Shown: positions 17,609-25,535 of the stretch, piece by piece
How the letters are laid out: each line of letters opens with the position of its first letter
Position numbering within the stretch: the first letter of the stretch is position 1
Position numbers and translations under genes: made by a program
Notes under the pieces: generated by a model
The model's database searches: none
Told to the model about the DNA's origin: nothing
Seen by the model: only the letters and a program-made list of their open reading frames with translations
Assembly (NCBI RefSeq): GCF_024594815.1
Contig: NZ_JANJOU010000007.1
Location: 186,001 to 250,000, forward strand
Direction: 5' to 3'
Length of the DNA: 64,000 bases
Origin: Roseomonas populi
Lineage (GTDB): Bacteria > Pseudomonadota > Alphaproteobacteria > Acetobacterales > Acetobacteraceae

Positions 17609-20600
17609 CGGCTCCGGCACCTCCACCCCCGACCTGCCGCTGACCGAGGCCCAGGAGGGCCTGTGGTTCGCGCAGCGGCTGGATCCCGGGAACCCTGTCT
17701 TCAACACTGGCCAGTACCTGGACCTGCGCGGCCCGCTGGACCTTCCCGCCTTCCGCGCGGCGGTGGACGGCATGGTGGCGGAGGCGGACTCCCTCGCTCT
17801 CCGCATCCACGATGCGCCGGGCGGGGCCGTGCAGCGCCTGGACCAGGCGCTCCGCCCCTGGCTGGAGGTGGTGGACGTCTCCGCGGAAGCGGACCCGCCC
17901 AGCGCGGCGCGGGAAGCGATGGCGCGCGACATGGCCCGCGCGGTGGACCCGGCGCGCGGCCGCATGGCGGCGGAACGTCTCTACCGCCTCTCACCGGAAC
18001 ATCACCTCTGGTACCAGCGCGCGCACCACCTCGTGCTGGATGGCTTCGGCACGGAGCTGCTGGTGCGCCGCGTCGCCGGCCTCTACGCCGCGCGGCTGAC
18101 GGGCGCTGATCCCGGCCAACCCCTCGCACCCTTCGCAGCAACGGTGCAGGAGGACTTGACCTACCGCGCCTCGCCGAAGCGGGAGGCGGACGCGGCCTAC
18201 TGGCGCAAGGCGATGGACGGCGCCCCTGACGTGACAGGCATCGCGGAAGGCGCGGCGATGACCGCGCGCTCCGCCCACCGCGCCGAGGCCGCGATCGGCC
18301 CCGAGGCCGGCGAGGCGCTGCGCCGCATCGCCGCCGCGCACGACATGGCCTGGCCGGACCTGCTGACCGCCCTGCTCGGCGCCTATTGCCGCCGCCTGAC
18401 CGGCGAGGCGGAGTCCATGATCGGCGTCACCTTCATGAACCGCTTCGGCAGCGCCGCGGCGCGCGCGCCCTCAACCCAGATGAACGTCCTCCCGCTCCGC
18501 ATCCGGCCGGACGAGGCGTTGCCGCTGCACGAGGCGGTGAAGGACGCAGTTACGCAGCTGGCGCGCATGCGCCGGCACGGCCGCTACCGTGGAGAGCAGC
18601 TCCGGCGCGACCTCGGCCGCCTGGGCGCGGGCCGCCGGCTGCACGGCGCCATCGTCAATATCCAGCCCTTCCACGAGATCCCCGCCTTTCCCGGCCTGAC
18701 GGCCGGGCTGCGCCTGCTCGGCACGGGCCCGGTAGACGACATCACCTTCGACCTCCGCACCGACCCCGGGGCGGCGACCCTGCGCCTGGACGTGGAGGCG
18801 AACCCGAACCTCTACTCGGCGGAAGACGCGAAGGCCCACGCCATGCGCGCGGCCCGGTTCGTCACCGCCGCGCTTGCCGCCGGGTGCCTCGCCGAGGTGC
18901 CGACCGCCACGCCCGAGGAAGCCCGTCGCCTCGTCCACGAGGTGAACGAGACGGCGCATGCCGTGCCCAACACCACCCTCGTCGCGCTGATCGATTCAGC
19001 GATCCGGGCCCGCCCCGAAGCGACTGCCCTGCGCTTCGAAGGGCAGTCCATCAGCTACCGCGACCTGGACCGGCGCAGCGCCGCCCTTGCGGCTGCCCTC
19101 GTCGCGCGCGGTATCGGCCCGGGCGACGTCGTCGCCGTGTCGCTGGAGCGCTCGCCGGAACTCGTCATCGCGCTGCTCGGCACCATGCGCGCCGGCGCCG
19201 CTTACCTGCCGCTGGATCCCGCCCATCCGGCGGACCGGCTGGCCCGCATCCTCGGCTCCGCGAAGCCGCGCCTGGCGTTGGCGCCCGCCGCCCTGCCAGG
19301 CGATGTGGCCCTGCTGCCGCCCCCCGACTGGCCTCAGGAGGGCACGGCGCCCAAGGGGCCAGCACCGGACGACGCCGCCTACATCATCTACACCTCCGGC
19401 TCCACCGGCGAGCCCAAGGGCGCGGTCATCGGCCACCGCGCCATCGTGAACCGCCTGGAATGGATGCGGCAGCACTACGGCTTCACCGCCGACGACCGCA
19501 TCCTGCAGAAGACGCCCGCCACCTTCGACGTCTCGGTGTGGGAGTTCTTCCTGCCCCTGATCGCGGGCGCCACCCTCGTCCTCGCGCCGCCCGGCGCCCA
19601 CCGCGATCCCGCCGCCATCGCCCGGCTGATCCGGGAGGAGGGGATCACCACCGCGCATTTCGTCCCTTCGATGCTCGCCGCCTTCCTCGCCCACCCGGCC
19701 TCGCGCGGGCTGGAGATGGCGCGCGTCTTCTGCTCCGGCGAGGAGCTGACGGCCGATATCCGCGACCGCTTCCACGCCACGATGCGGTCGGAGCTGCACA
19801 ACCTCTACGGCCCGACCGAGGCCGCGGTGGATGTGAGCTTCTGGGACGCCTCGGCCGGCGACCGCAGCCGTCCCATCCCGATCGGCCGGCCCGTCTGGAA
19901 CACCCGCCTCTACGTGCTGGACGACGCCCTGCGCCCGGTGCCGCCCGGCGTCACCGGCCACCTCTTCATCGCCGGCGTGCAGCTCGCCCGCGAGTACCTC
20001 GCCCGCCCGGACCTGACGGAGCGGGCCTTCATCCCCGATCCCTTCCATCCCGGCGAGCGCATGTACCGCACGGGCGACCTGGCGCGCTTCCGGGCCGATG
20101 GCGCCATCCTCTACCTCGGTCGCTCCGACGGGCAGGTGAAGCTGCGGGGCTTCCGCATTGAGCTGGGCGAGGTCGAGGCGGCCGTCGCCTCCTCGCCCAC
20201 CGTGCAGCAGGTGCGCGTCATCGCGCGGGAGGACCGGCCGGGCGACAAGCGCCTCGTCGCCTACCTCGTCCCGGCGCCGGGCTACGATGGGGCCGCGCTG
20301 CGCGCCCATGTCGCATCGCGCGTGCCGGACTACATGGTGCCCTCGGCCTTCGTGGCGCTGGACGCCCTGCCCGTGAACACCAGCGGCAAGCTGGACCGCG
20401 CCGCCCTCCCGACACCCGAGATGGGACAGGCCAAGGGAGAGGGAAGGGGCCGCCCGCCGGAGACGGAAACCGAGCACCGCCTCGCCGCCCTCTTCGCCGA
20501 GGTGCTGGACCTGCCGGAGGTGGGCGCCGAGGAGGACTTCTTCGCCCTCGGCGGCCACTCCCTGCTGGCGGTGGAGCTGATGCTACGCGTGCAAGAGAGC

Positions 20601-21479
20601 TTCGGCCGAGACCCGGGCCTCGGCGCCCTCTTCGAGCACCCCACGGTGGCGCGTCTGGCCGCAGTGATCGACGCCGCCTCCCTCCCGCCGGGCGACAACG
20701 GGCTGCGCCCGCTCATCCGGCTGGGGCAGGGGGACGAATCGCGCCCGCCGCTCTTCGTCGTTCATCCCGCGGGCGGCATCGCTTGGTGCTACGGCAACCT
20801 CGCCCGCGCCCTGGCGCCGGAGCGGAGCGTGCTCGGCCTCCAGGCACCCTCCCTCGATGCTGAGGTGCTGCCGCCCACGAGCCTGGACACGCTGGCCACC
20901 GACTACGCCGCGCGCGTCGTGGCAGCTGGCCGTCCCGGCCCGGTCCACCTCGCGGGCTGGTCCGTCGGCGGCATCATCGCCCACGCCGTGGCGGTGCGGC
21001 TGCGCGAGATGGGCCGGGAGGTGGGCGCGCTGGCGCTGCTGGACGCCTACCCGGCCGATGCCTGGCGCGCCGAGCCGGAGCCGGATGCGGGCGCCATGCT
21101 GCGGGCCCTGATCGCCATCGCCGGCCACGACCCCTCCCAGCACCCGGATCTGCCGATGGAGCGCGGCGCAGTGATCGACTTCCTGCGCCGCGGCGGAACG
21201 CCCCTTGGACGCCTGCCGGAGGCCGTGCTGGATGGGGTGGTGCGCGTGGTGGAGGGCAACAACCGCCTCGTCCGCGGCCACCATCACCGGCGCCTCGACG
21301 GCGTCCTTACCCACTTCCGCGCCGCCCGCGACCACGCCGGCCGCGCCCTGTCACCCGCGATGTGGGCGCCCTATGCGGCAGGGGTGGAGGTGGTGGACCT
21401 ACCCTGCCTTCACGGGGAGATGGTCGGGGCTGAGGCGACACGCCTGATTGCCCCGGCGCTACGGCGCCTGATGGGCTGA
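17601..21479 (+). CDS. entF: Nonribosomal peptide synthetase, C-A-T-TE, serine-activating (EntF-like)
   Basis: 1292 residues, the same length class as E. coli EntF. Condensation domain about 1-430, active site HHLVLDG at 142-148 (His143). Adenylation domain about 455-940, with YTSGSTGEPKG from 597. Carrier domain with Ser987 in GGHSLL. Thioesterase about 1040-1292, with Ser1121 in GWSVGG and probable His1271. The ten pocket residues read D643 V644 W647 H686 F710 S712 L735 V743 D744 K930, identical to the EntF serine code as I know it. The predicted role is to join an aryl acid to serine and to oligomerise and cyclise the product as an ester. No MbtH-like gene is next to it. Confidence 0.95.
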   Translation: MADGSGTSTPDLPLTEAQEGLWFAQRLDPGNPVFNTGQYLDLRGPLDLPAFRAAVDGMVAEADSLALRIHDAPGGAVQRLDQALRPWLEVVDVSAEADPPSAAREAMARDMARAVDPARGRMAAERLYRLSPEHHLWYQRAHHLVLDGFGTELLVRRVAGLYAARLTGADPGQPLAPFAATVQEDLTYRASPKREADAAYWRKAMDGAPDVTGIAEGAAMTARSAHRAEAAIGPEAGEALRRIAAAHDMAWPDLLTALLGAYCRRLTGEAESMIGVTFMNRFGSAAARAPSTQMNVLPLRIRPDEALPLHEAVKDAVTQLARMRRHGRYRGEQLRRDLGRLGAGRRLHGAIVNIQPFHEIPAFPGLTAGLRLLGTGPVDDITFDLRTDPGAATLRLDVEANPNLYSAEDAKAHAMRAARFVTAALAAGCLAEVPTATPEEARRLVHEVNETAHAVPNTTLVALIDSAIRARPEATALRFEGQSISYRDLDRRSAALAAALVARGIGPGDVVAVSLERSPELVIALLGTMRAGAAYLPLDPAHPADRLARILGSAKPRLALAPAALPGDVALLPPPDWPQEGTAPKGPAPDDAAYIIYTSGSTGEPKGAVIGHRAIVNRLEWMRQHYGFTADDRILQKTPATFDVSVWEFFLPLIAGATLVLAPPGAHRDPAAIARLIREEGITTAHFVPSMLAAFLAHPASRGLEMARVFCSGEELTADIRDRFHATMRSELHNLYGPTEAAVDVSFWDASAGDRSRPIPIGRPVWNTRLYVLDDALRPVPPGVTGHLFIAGVQLAREYLARPDLTERAFIPDPFHPGERMYRTGDLARFRADGAILYLGRSDGQVKLRGFRIELGEVEAAVASSPTVQQVRVIAREDRPGDKRLVAYLVPAPGYDGAALRAHVASRVPDYMVPSAFVALDALPVNTSGKLDRAALPTPEMGQAKGEGRGRPPETETEHRLAALFAEVLDLPEVGAEEDFFALGGHSLLAVELMLRVQESFGRDPGLGALFEHPTVARLAAVIDAASLPPGDNGLRPLIRLGQGDESRPPLFVVHPAGGIAWCYGNLARALAPERSVLGLQAPSLDAEVLPPTSLDTLATDYAARVVAAGRPGPVHLAGWSVGGIIAHAVAVRLREMGREVGALALLDAYPADAWRAEPEPDAGAMLRALIAIAGHDPSQHPDLPMERGAVIDFLRRGGTPLGRLPEAVLDGVVRVVEGNNRLVRGHHHRRLDGVLTHFRAARDHAGRALSPAMWAPYAAGVEVVDLPCLHGEMVGAEATRLIAPALRRLMG

Positions 21480-22189
21480 GATTTGTCGGCCGCGCGGGCC
21501 ATCCGCCCTGCCCGGGGTTGGCGCGCCTCGGACCCGGCCGGGGGAACGGCGAAGGAAGCGGAACGGAGGGGGGCCGCACCGTCCCTGCTATCGCCGGCGG
21601 GGAACCCGATCTGGTAGGTGCCGGGCGCGATGCCCTGGAACGCGTAGCTTCCGCCCGCCCCCGTGGTGGTGGTGGCGACGGTCGCGCCCGCCGCGCTCAG
21701 CAGGCGGATGGTGGCGCCAGGGGCACCGGCCCCCTCGCCGGAGTCCTCGGCGTCAGGGTGGGCCGAACCGATCACCGTCCCCGGGCAATCGATGGTCGCC
21801 GCGCGGTGGGTCACGGTACCGCCCGAGGCGAGCGTGAAGACGGCGCTGCGGAAGCCCGCGCTCCTATCTCCCGGATCGGCGCCGGCGGAAGCGCACTCCA
21901 GTTGGTACTGGCCGGCCGGCAGCCCTGTGAAGCTGTAGGGTGCGCCGCTGCGGACGGTCAGCGCCGCCAAGGGCTGCCCGGCCCCGTCCAGGAGCCGCAC
22001 AGTCAGCCCGGCCTCGTCCTGCCCGGTCCGGTCCGCCGTGCCGGGAAGGGAGCTGCCATTCATCGCATCGCCGGCAAGCCCCGCGGTAGCATCCGGTGAG
22101 GAAGGAGCCGTGCGCGGCGGAGGGACAACGTCACGGGCCACCTCAGGCGTCGCGGCACTGGCGTGAGAGGAGGCGTCCCGCTGCCGCAT
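21410..22189 (-). CDS. Protein with two SdrB/Cna-B-like beta-sandwich repeats
   Basis: A 259-residue protein. Two similar repeats are visible, LTVRLLDGAGQPLAALTVRS..YSFTGLPAGQYQLE (about 61-97) and TIRLLSAAGATVATTTTG..YAFQGIAPGTYQIG (about 155-193), which match the SdrD-B/carboxypeptidase-regulatory fold found in surface and matrix proteins. There is no signal peptide. A strong ribosome site (GAGGAG, about 10 bp before ATG) supports expression. The last 70 bp overlap the end of the synthetase gene on the opposite strand, and the final 45 residues are basic with no domain character, so it may be a truncated remnant of a larger repeat protein. Confidence 0.55.
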   Translation of the reverse strand: MRQRDASSHASAATPEVARDVVPPPRTAPSSPDATAGLAGDAMNGSSLPGTADRTGQDEAGLTVRLLDGAGQPLAALTVRSGAPYSFTGLPAGQYQLECASAGADPGDRSAGFRSAVFTLASGGTVTHRAATIDCPGTVIGSAHPDAEDSGEGAGAPGATIRLLSAAGATVATTTTGAGGSYAFQGIAPGTYQIGFPAGDSRDGAAPLRSASFAVPPAGSEARQPRAGRMARAADKSQPIRRRSAGAIRRVASAPTISP

Positions 22190-22226
22190 GATGGATGTTC
22201 TCCTCGCCTTGCTTCGTTCGGCAGCC

Positions 22227-22298
22227 CTTTCAGAGCGTGTGCTCGATTAACGATTGCATCTTGTGGTTGCAATCATGATCGCGTCACATCTCTGAAAG
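22227..22298. repeat. Nested inverted repeats in an AT-richer intergenic region
   Basis: Outer arms CTTTCAGAG and CTCTGAAAG (9 of 9 pairing) enclose inner arms GATTGCA and TGCAATC (7 of 7) around a 9-base loop. On the minus strand a TTGCAA hexamer in the inner right arm and GTTAAT (22246-22251), 15-16 bp apart, look like a weak promoter for the SdrB-like gene. The structure could be an operator or a structured RNA leader. Confidence 0.45.
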
Positions 22299-22313
22299 CA
22301 CGCATAACGGGAA

Positions 22314-22343
22314 ACGGCCCACGCCGGAGAGGGCATGGGCCGT
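22314..22343 (-). terminator. Hairpin terminator after the YncE-like gene
   Basis: The arms ACGGCCCACGCC and GGCATGGGCCGT pair at 11 of 12 positions around a 6-base loop, about 55 bp after the end of the beta-propeller gene in its reading direction. On the minus strand the hairpin is followed by TTTCCCGTT, a modest T-tract. Confidence 0.6.
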
Positions 22344-22398
22344 CATTTCGCTCAATTAACGATGCGAAGGCAAGCTTTGTAGTGCAGCCTGTCCGGCG

Positions 22399-23481
22399 TC
22401 AGACGCGGATAAGGCTGACCGTGTCCCCGTTCGGGTCTTCCGCCGCCGGCTGCGGCTGGCCGCGCGGCGCCATCCGGGCCTTGTTGCTGACGTAGGCAAG
22501 ACCGGAGCGCTTATCCAGCGCCACCGTATTGGGGTGCGTGCCCGTCTCCAGATTCGCCATGACGGCCAGGGTGCGCGCATCCACCACGCTCACCGTGCCA
22601 GCGCCGCGATTGGTCACATAGGCCAGCGCGCCATCGGCCGAGAGGGTGACGCCGAGCGCGCCCGCGCCCGTCTCCAGCACCTTGATGGGCTGGCCGGAGG
22701 CGGCGTTGAGCACGGCGAGCTGCCCGCTCTTCTGGTTGGTGACGAAGAGCCGGCCACCCGCGGCGTCCACGGCGACGTTCACCGCGCCCTCGCCGCCCGA
22801 AGCGAAGCGGCGAACGGCGGCGCGGCGGGACAGGCTCACCTCGACGACCTGGTTGGGCTCCAGCGCCGTCGCGAAGAGGCGGTCGCCGGCGGGGTCATAA
22901 GCAAGGCCGGTGATCCCGCCCTCGAGCCCCTCGGTGATGGAGGCGGAGACCGTGTTGGTGGCGGTGTCCACCACCCAGATCGCGCTCGGCTTGTCGCGGA
23001 AGCCAAAGATGGAGACGAAGGCGCGGTTCCGCGCCTCGTCCACCACCACCTGCCGGGGATGGGCACCCTCGCCCTCGGCGATGCGCGCCTTCACGGCGCC
23101 GCTGCGCAGGTCGATGGCCACCAGCTTCCCGCCACGCGTCTCCGTGCCGAAGAGCGTGCCGGTGGTGTCGTTTACCGCCAGGCCGAAGGCGCCGTCCGCG
23201 CCGAGCTCGATCGTCGAGCGCGTCTCCAGCGTGCGCGGGTCCAGGCCGATGATCTTTGCGTTGTTGGCGCCACGGGCACCGGCGCTGGCCACATGGACGA
23301 GGTTCGTCGTGGTGCTGACGACGAGCTCGTAGAGGCCCGGCGCCAGCTTCACGCTCTTCTCGACGGCCGGCGCAGCCTTCGCGGGGCCGACCCGCGCGGC
23401 AATCCCGGCCGCGCCCAGCAGCGCGAAGACGTGGCGCCGGGAGAGGACGGGGTGGTGGCGGCTTGCTTCGATGATCGGCAT
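22399..23481 (-). CDS. YncE-like secreted beta-propeller (YVTN repeat) protein
   Basis: A 360-residue exported protein. The N-terminus carries paired arginines followed by a hydrophobic stretch (SRRHVFALLGAAGIAA), a Tat-like signal. The rest is a seven-bladed propeller with repeats ending in motifs such as LAYVTNRGAGTVSVVDA and GLAYVSNKA. The order of blocks (GLAVNDTTGTLFGTET, IWVVDTATN, THPNTVALD) follows E. coli YncE, a periplasmic propeller whose gene is repressed by Fur and iron. A Fur-like site lies 33 bp upstream of this start, supporting the link. A surface-layer/cytochrome-d1-like propeller is the alternative label. Biochemical function is unknown even for YncE. Confidence 0.85.
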   Translation of the reverse strand: MPIIEASRHHPVLSRRHVFALLGAAGIAARVGPAKAAPAVEKSVKLAPGLYELVVSTTTNLVHVASAGARGANNAKIIGLDPRTLETRSTIELGADGAFGLAVNDTTGTLFGTETRGGKLVAIDLRSGAVKARIAEGEGAHPRQVVVDEARNRAFVSIFGFRDKPSAIWVVDTATNTVSASITEGLEGGITGLAYDPAGDRLFATALEPNQVVEVSLSRRAAVRRFASGGEGAVNVAVDAAGGRLFVTNQKSGQLAVLNAASGQPIKVLETGAGALGVTLSADGALAYVTNRGAGTVSVVDARTLAVMANLETGTHPNTVALDKRSGLAYVSNKARMAPRGQPQPAAEDPNGDTVSLIRV

Positions 23482-23514
23482 TGCAGGTCTTGCCTTCAGG
23501 AGAGGTTACAGGCT

Positions 23515-23535
23515 TGCGAGTGGCTCTCATTAGCA
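23515..23535. promoter_or_regulatory. Fur-like palindrome before the YncE-like gene
   Basis: A 21-bp imperfect palindrome with outer arms TGC and GCA and a core AGTGGCTCTCATTAG. It matches the extended proteobacterial Fur pattern (TGCGAATGAG.. / ..CATTCGCA) at 17 of 21 positions by my count. It ends 33 bp from the start codon at 23481, where it would cover a promoter. Confidence 0.55.
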
Positions 23536-23621
23536 GGATTGGCGATCCCCCGGCAATCGGAGGGGCGGTGGACGGTTCCGCCCTGCGGCAGTAGCCCGGC
23601 GGCAAGATAGGGGAGAAAACG

Positions 23622-24920
23622 ATGGGCGCGGCGGAACGCTACGATGTACTGGTGGTGGGCGGCGGCTCCGCCGGAGTGGGCGCGGCGCTGGGCGCGGCGC
23701 GGCAGGGCGCCCGCGTAGGGCTGGTCGAATCCGCCGGCTGTCTCGGCGGCGCGGCGACGATGCGGAACGTGCTCACTTATTGCGGCCTCTACACGCTGGG
23801 CGAGCGGCCGCAGCAGGCGGTGGCCGGCGTGGCCGAGGAGGTGCTCTCCAAGCTGCGGCGCTGGGGCGCCGTGACGCCGCCGCAGCGTCACCGGGGCGTC
23901 TTCGTCGTCTTCGATCCGGAGGGTGTGAAGCGGGCCCTGGACGATCTGTGCCGGGAGGCCGGGGTGGAGGTGCTGCTGCATTCCTTCGTCGCCGCGGCGC
24001 GACGCGAGGATGGGCTCGTCCGCTCGGTCGAGGTGGCGGATCACTCCGGCCTGCATAGCCTGGAGGCCGAGGCCTTCGTCGATGCCAGCGGGGACTGCGA
24101 CCTGGCCCATTTCGCCGGCGCCTCCACCCGCTACGGCAACAACGGCGCGGTGAACCTCGGCACGCTCGGCACGCGCTTCGGCGGGATCGCGCCCGATGCC
24201 GAGGTCTCGGCCGAAGCCGTGATGCGCGCCGTGGAGACGGCGCGGGCGCGCGGAATCGGGCCGCTGACGAAGACGCGCAGCGTCGTCACCCGCCTGCCCA
24301 TCTCCGGCGACGTGGTCTGCTACCTGGCGAGCGAGGACTACGACGCGCGCGATGCCCGCAGCGCCAGCCGCGCCGAGATGGGCGGCCGCGCCCAGGCCTG
24401 GGCCTATCTGGAAGCGCTGCGCGCCCTGCCGGGATGGGGGCGCGCCTATCTCGCCTCGACCGGGCCCGATTTCGGCACGCGGGAGAGCCGACACATCAAC
24501 AGCGTGGCGGGGCTGTCATGGCAGGACATCACCGCCGGCCGCCGCTTCGAGGACTCCGTCGCGCTCGGCGCCTGGGGCGTGGAGTGGCACGACCGCACCA
24601 CCTACGAGAGCAGCTTCATCTACCCCCCGGGGCGGGAGCGGGAGGGAGGCGGCACCTACGACATCCCGCTGCGCTGCCTAATCAGCGCGGACACGCCGAA
24701 CCTCTTCGCCGCTGGCCGCACCGCGGACGCAGACCGCGAGGCCGGGGCATCCCTGCGCGTGATGGGCACGGCTTTCGCCACCGGGCAGGCGGCCGGCGTT
24801 GCGGCCGCGATGCGGGCGGCGCAGGGCACGATGGAGGCGGCGGCCGTGCGGCAGGTCCTGGCGGCGCAAGGTGCCATCCTGGACCCTGCGGCCATGCCCC
24901 CGCCCGTCACGCCGGGCTGA
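23622..24920 (+). CDS. FAD-dependent oxidoreductase (FAD_oxidored family)
   Basis: A 432-residue flavoprotein. The Rossmann motif GGGSAG is at about residues 13-18 in VLVVGGGSAGVGAALGAARQG, followed by VESAGCLGGAATM, the redox-near segment typical of the FAD_oxidored (PF12831) family. The C-terminal block DREAGASLRVMGTAFATGQAAG closes the FAD site. No signal peptide. It is transcribed away from the YncE-like gene, sharing a 140-bp intergenic region that includes the Fur-like site, so it may share that regulation. Substrate unknown; many relatives sit with sugar or carboxylate uptake genes. Confidence 0.88.
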   Translation: MGAAERYDVLVVGGGSAGVGAALGAARQGARVGLVESAGCLGGAATMRNVLTYCGLYTLGERPQQAVAGVAEEVLSKLRRWGAVTPPQRHRGVFVVFDPEGVKRALDDLCREAGVEVLLHSFVAAARREDGLVRSVEVADHSGLHSLEAEAFVDASGDCDLAHFAGASTRYGNNGAVNLGTLGTRFGGIAPDAEVSAEAVMRAVETARARGIGPLTKTRSVVTRLPISGDVVCYLASEDYDARDARSASRAEMGGRAQAWAYLEALRALPGWGRAYLASTGPDFGTRESRHINSVAGLSWQDITAGRRFEDSVALGAWGVEWHDRTTYESSFIYPPGREREGGGTYDIPLRCLISADTPNLFAAGRTADADREAGASLRVMGTAFATGQAAGVAAAMRAAQGTMEAAAVRQVLAAQGAILDPAAMPPPVTPG

Positions 24921-25043
24921 ACGGGCCGCATCCGGCCCTTGCACCGGGCCCACCGGAAGCACAGATTTCCGGGATGCACGCGAGAACCGGGCGCCGCTGG
25001 GCCGGCGCTTCACGGAAAGGGCCGGGCGCATGAGTGGGGGCGC

Positions 25044-25355
25044 ATGAGCGGGGCGGCCGAAGGGGCGCCTCCCGCGCCCGTCCTCAGCCTCAGCCGCGCG
25101 CGCGAGGACAGGCTTTGGGCCGTGGTGGCCGCCATCGGCCGCAAGACCCGGATCGCCGAGATCCACGCCAGCCGCGCCGCCGCCGACGCCGATCGCAGCT
25201 GGCGGGAGCAGCAGGTGAGGGCCTATGCCTCCTTCCTGCGTGGCTCGGGGATGCCGCTGCCCAACTACAGCGTCTCGGCGATCCGCCGTGCGGACCTGCC
25301 GCGCAGCTGGCGGCCGCTACCGGCCCTCGGCTTCCTGCGCGGCCAATTCATCTAG
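25044..25355 (+). CDS. Small hypothetical protein
   Basis: A 103-residue protein I do not recognise. It is rich in Arg and Ala, with a probable helical middle (RAREDRLWAVVAAIGRKTRIAEIHASR) and a C-terminal PNYSVSAIRRADLPRSW stretch. No signal, membrane segment or cysteine pair. Codon use fits the genome (G/C at third positions). The start was taken at the ATG with GGGGGC just upstream; a second ATG 14 bp earlier is out of frame. Its 3' end runs into a 14-bp tandem duplication. Confidence 0.5.
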   Translation: MSGAAEGAPPAPVLSLSRAREDRLWAVVAAIGRKTRIAEIHASRAAADADRSWREQQVRAYASFLRGSGMPLPNYSVSAIRRADLPRSWRPLPALGFLRGQFI

Positions 25356-25378
25356 ACGACGCCAGATAGACGACGCCA
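25353..25378. repeat. Short tandem duplication (TAGACGACGCCA, period 14)
   Basis: TAGACGACGCCA occurs twice, at 25353 and 25367. The first copy contains the stop codon of the small hypothetical gene. It looks like a local slippage duplication. Confidence 0.7.
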
Positions 25379-25535
25379 AGCCGCCCTCCAGGCCCGGATC
25401 GGGATTGCAAACTGCATCCGGCGGCGGGCAGTGCTTGCAACCGGCCGGGGGCGGGCCGCATCTACTCATGCGCTGCTCCGGTGCCCCAGGCGGGTGGCCC
25501 GGCGCCGCGCCGCCATCCCCGGAGGTTCCGAGGCC

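Noticed and set aside
15660-17810. 716-codon minus-strand open frame opposite entE and the carrier protein
   Set aside because: The opposite strand carries unambiguous adenylation motifs; the minus frame is low-complexity Arg/Gly/Ala/His with no domain pattern.
25405-25440. TTGCAA...TTGCAA symmetric pair before the DUF1501 gene as an operator
   Set aside because: Partial symmetry only, with no linked promoter elements or second copy elsewhere; too weak to list as a feature.
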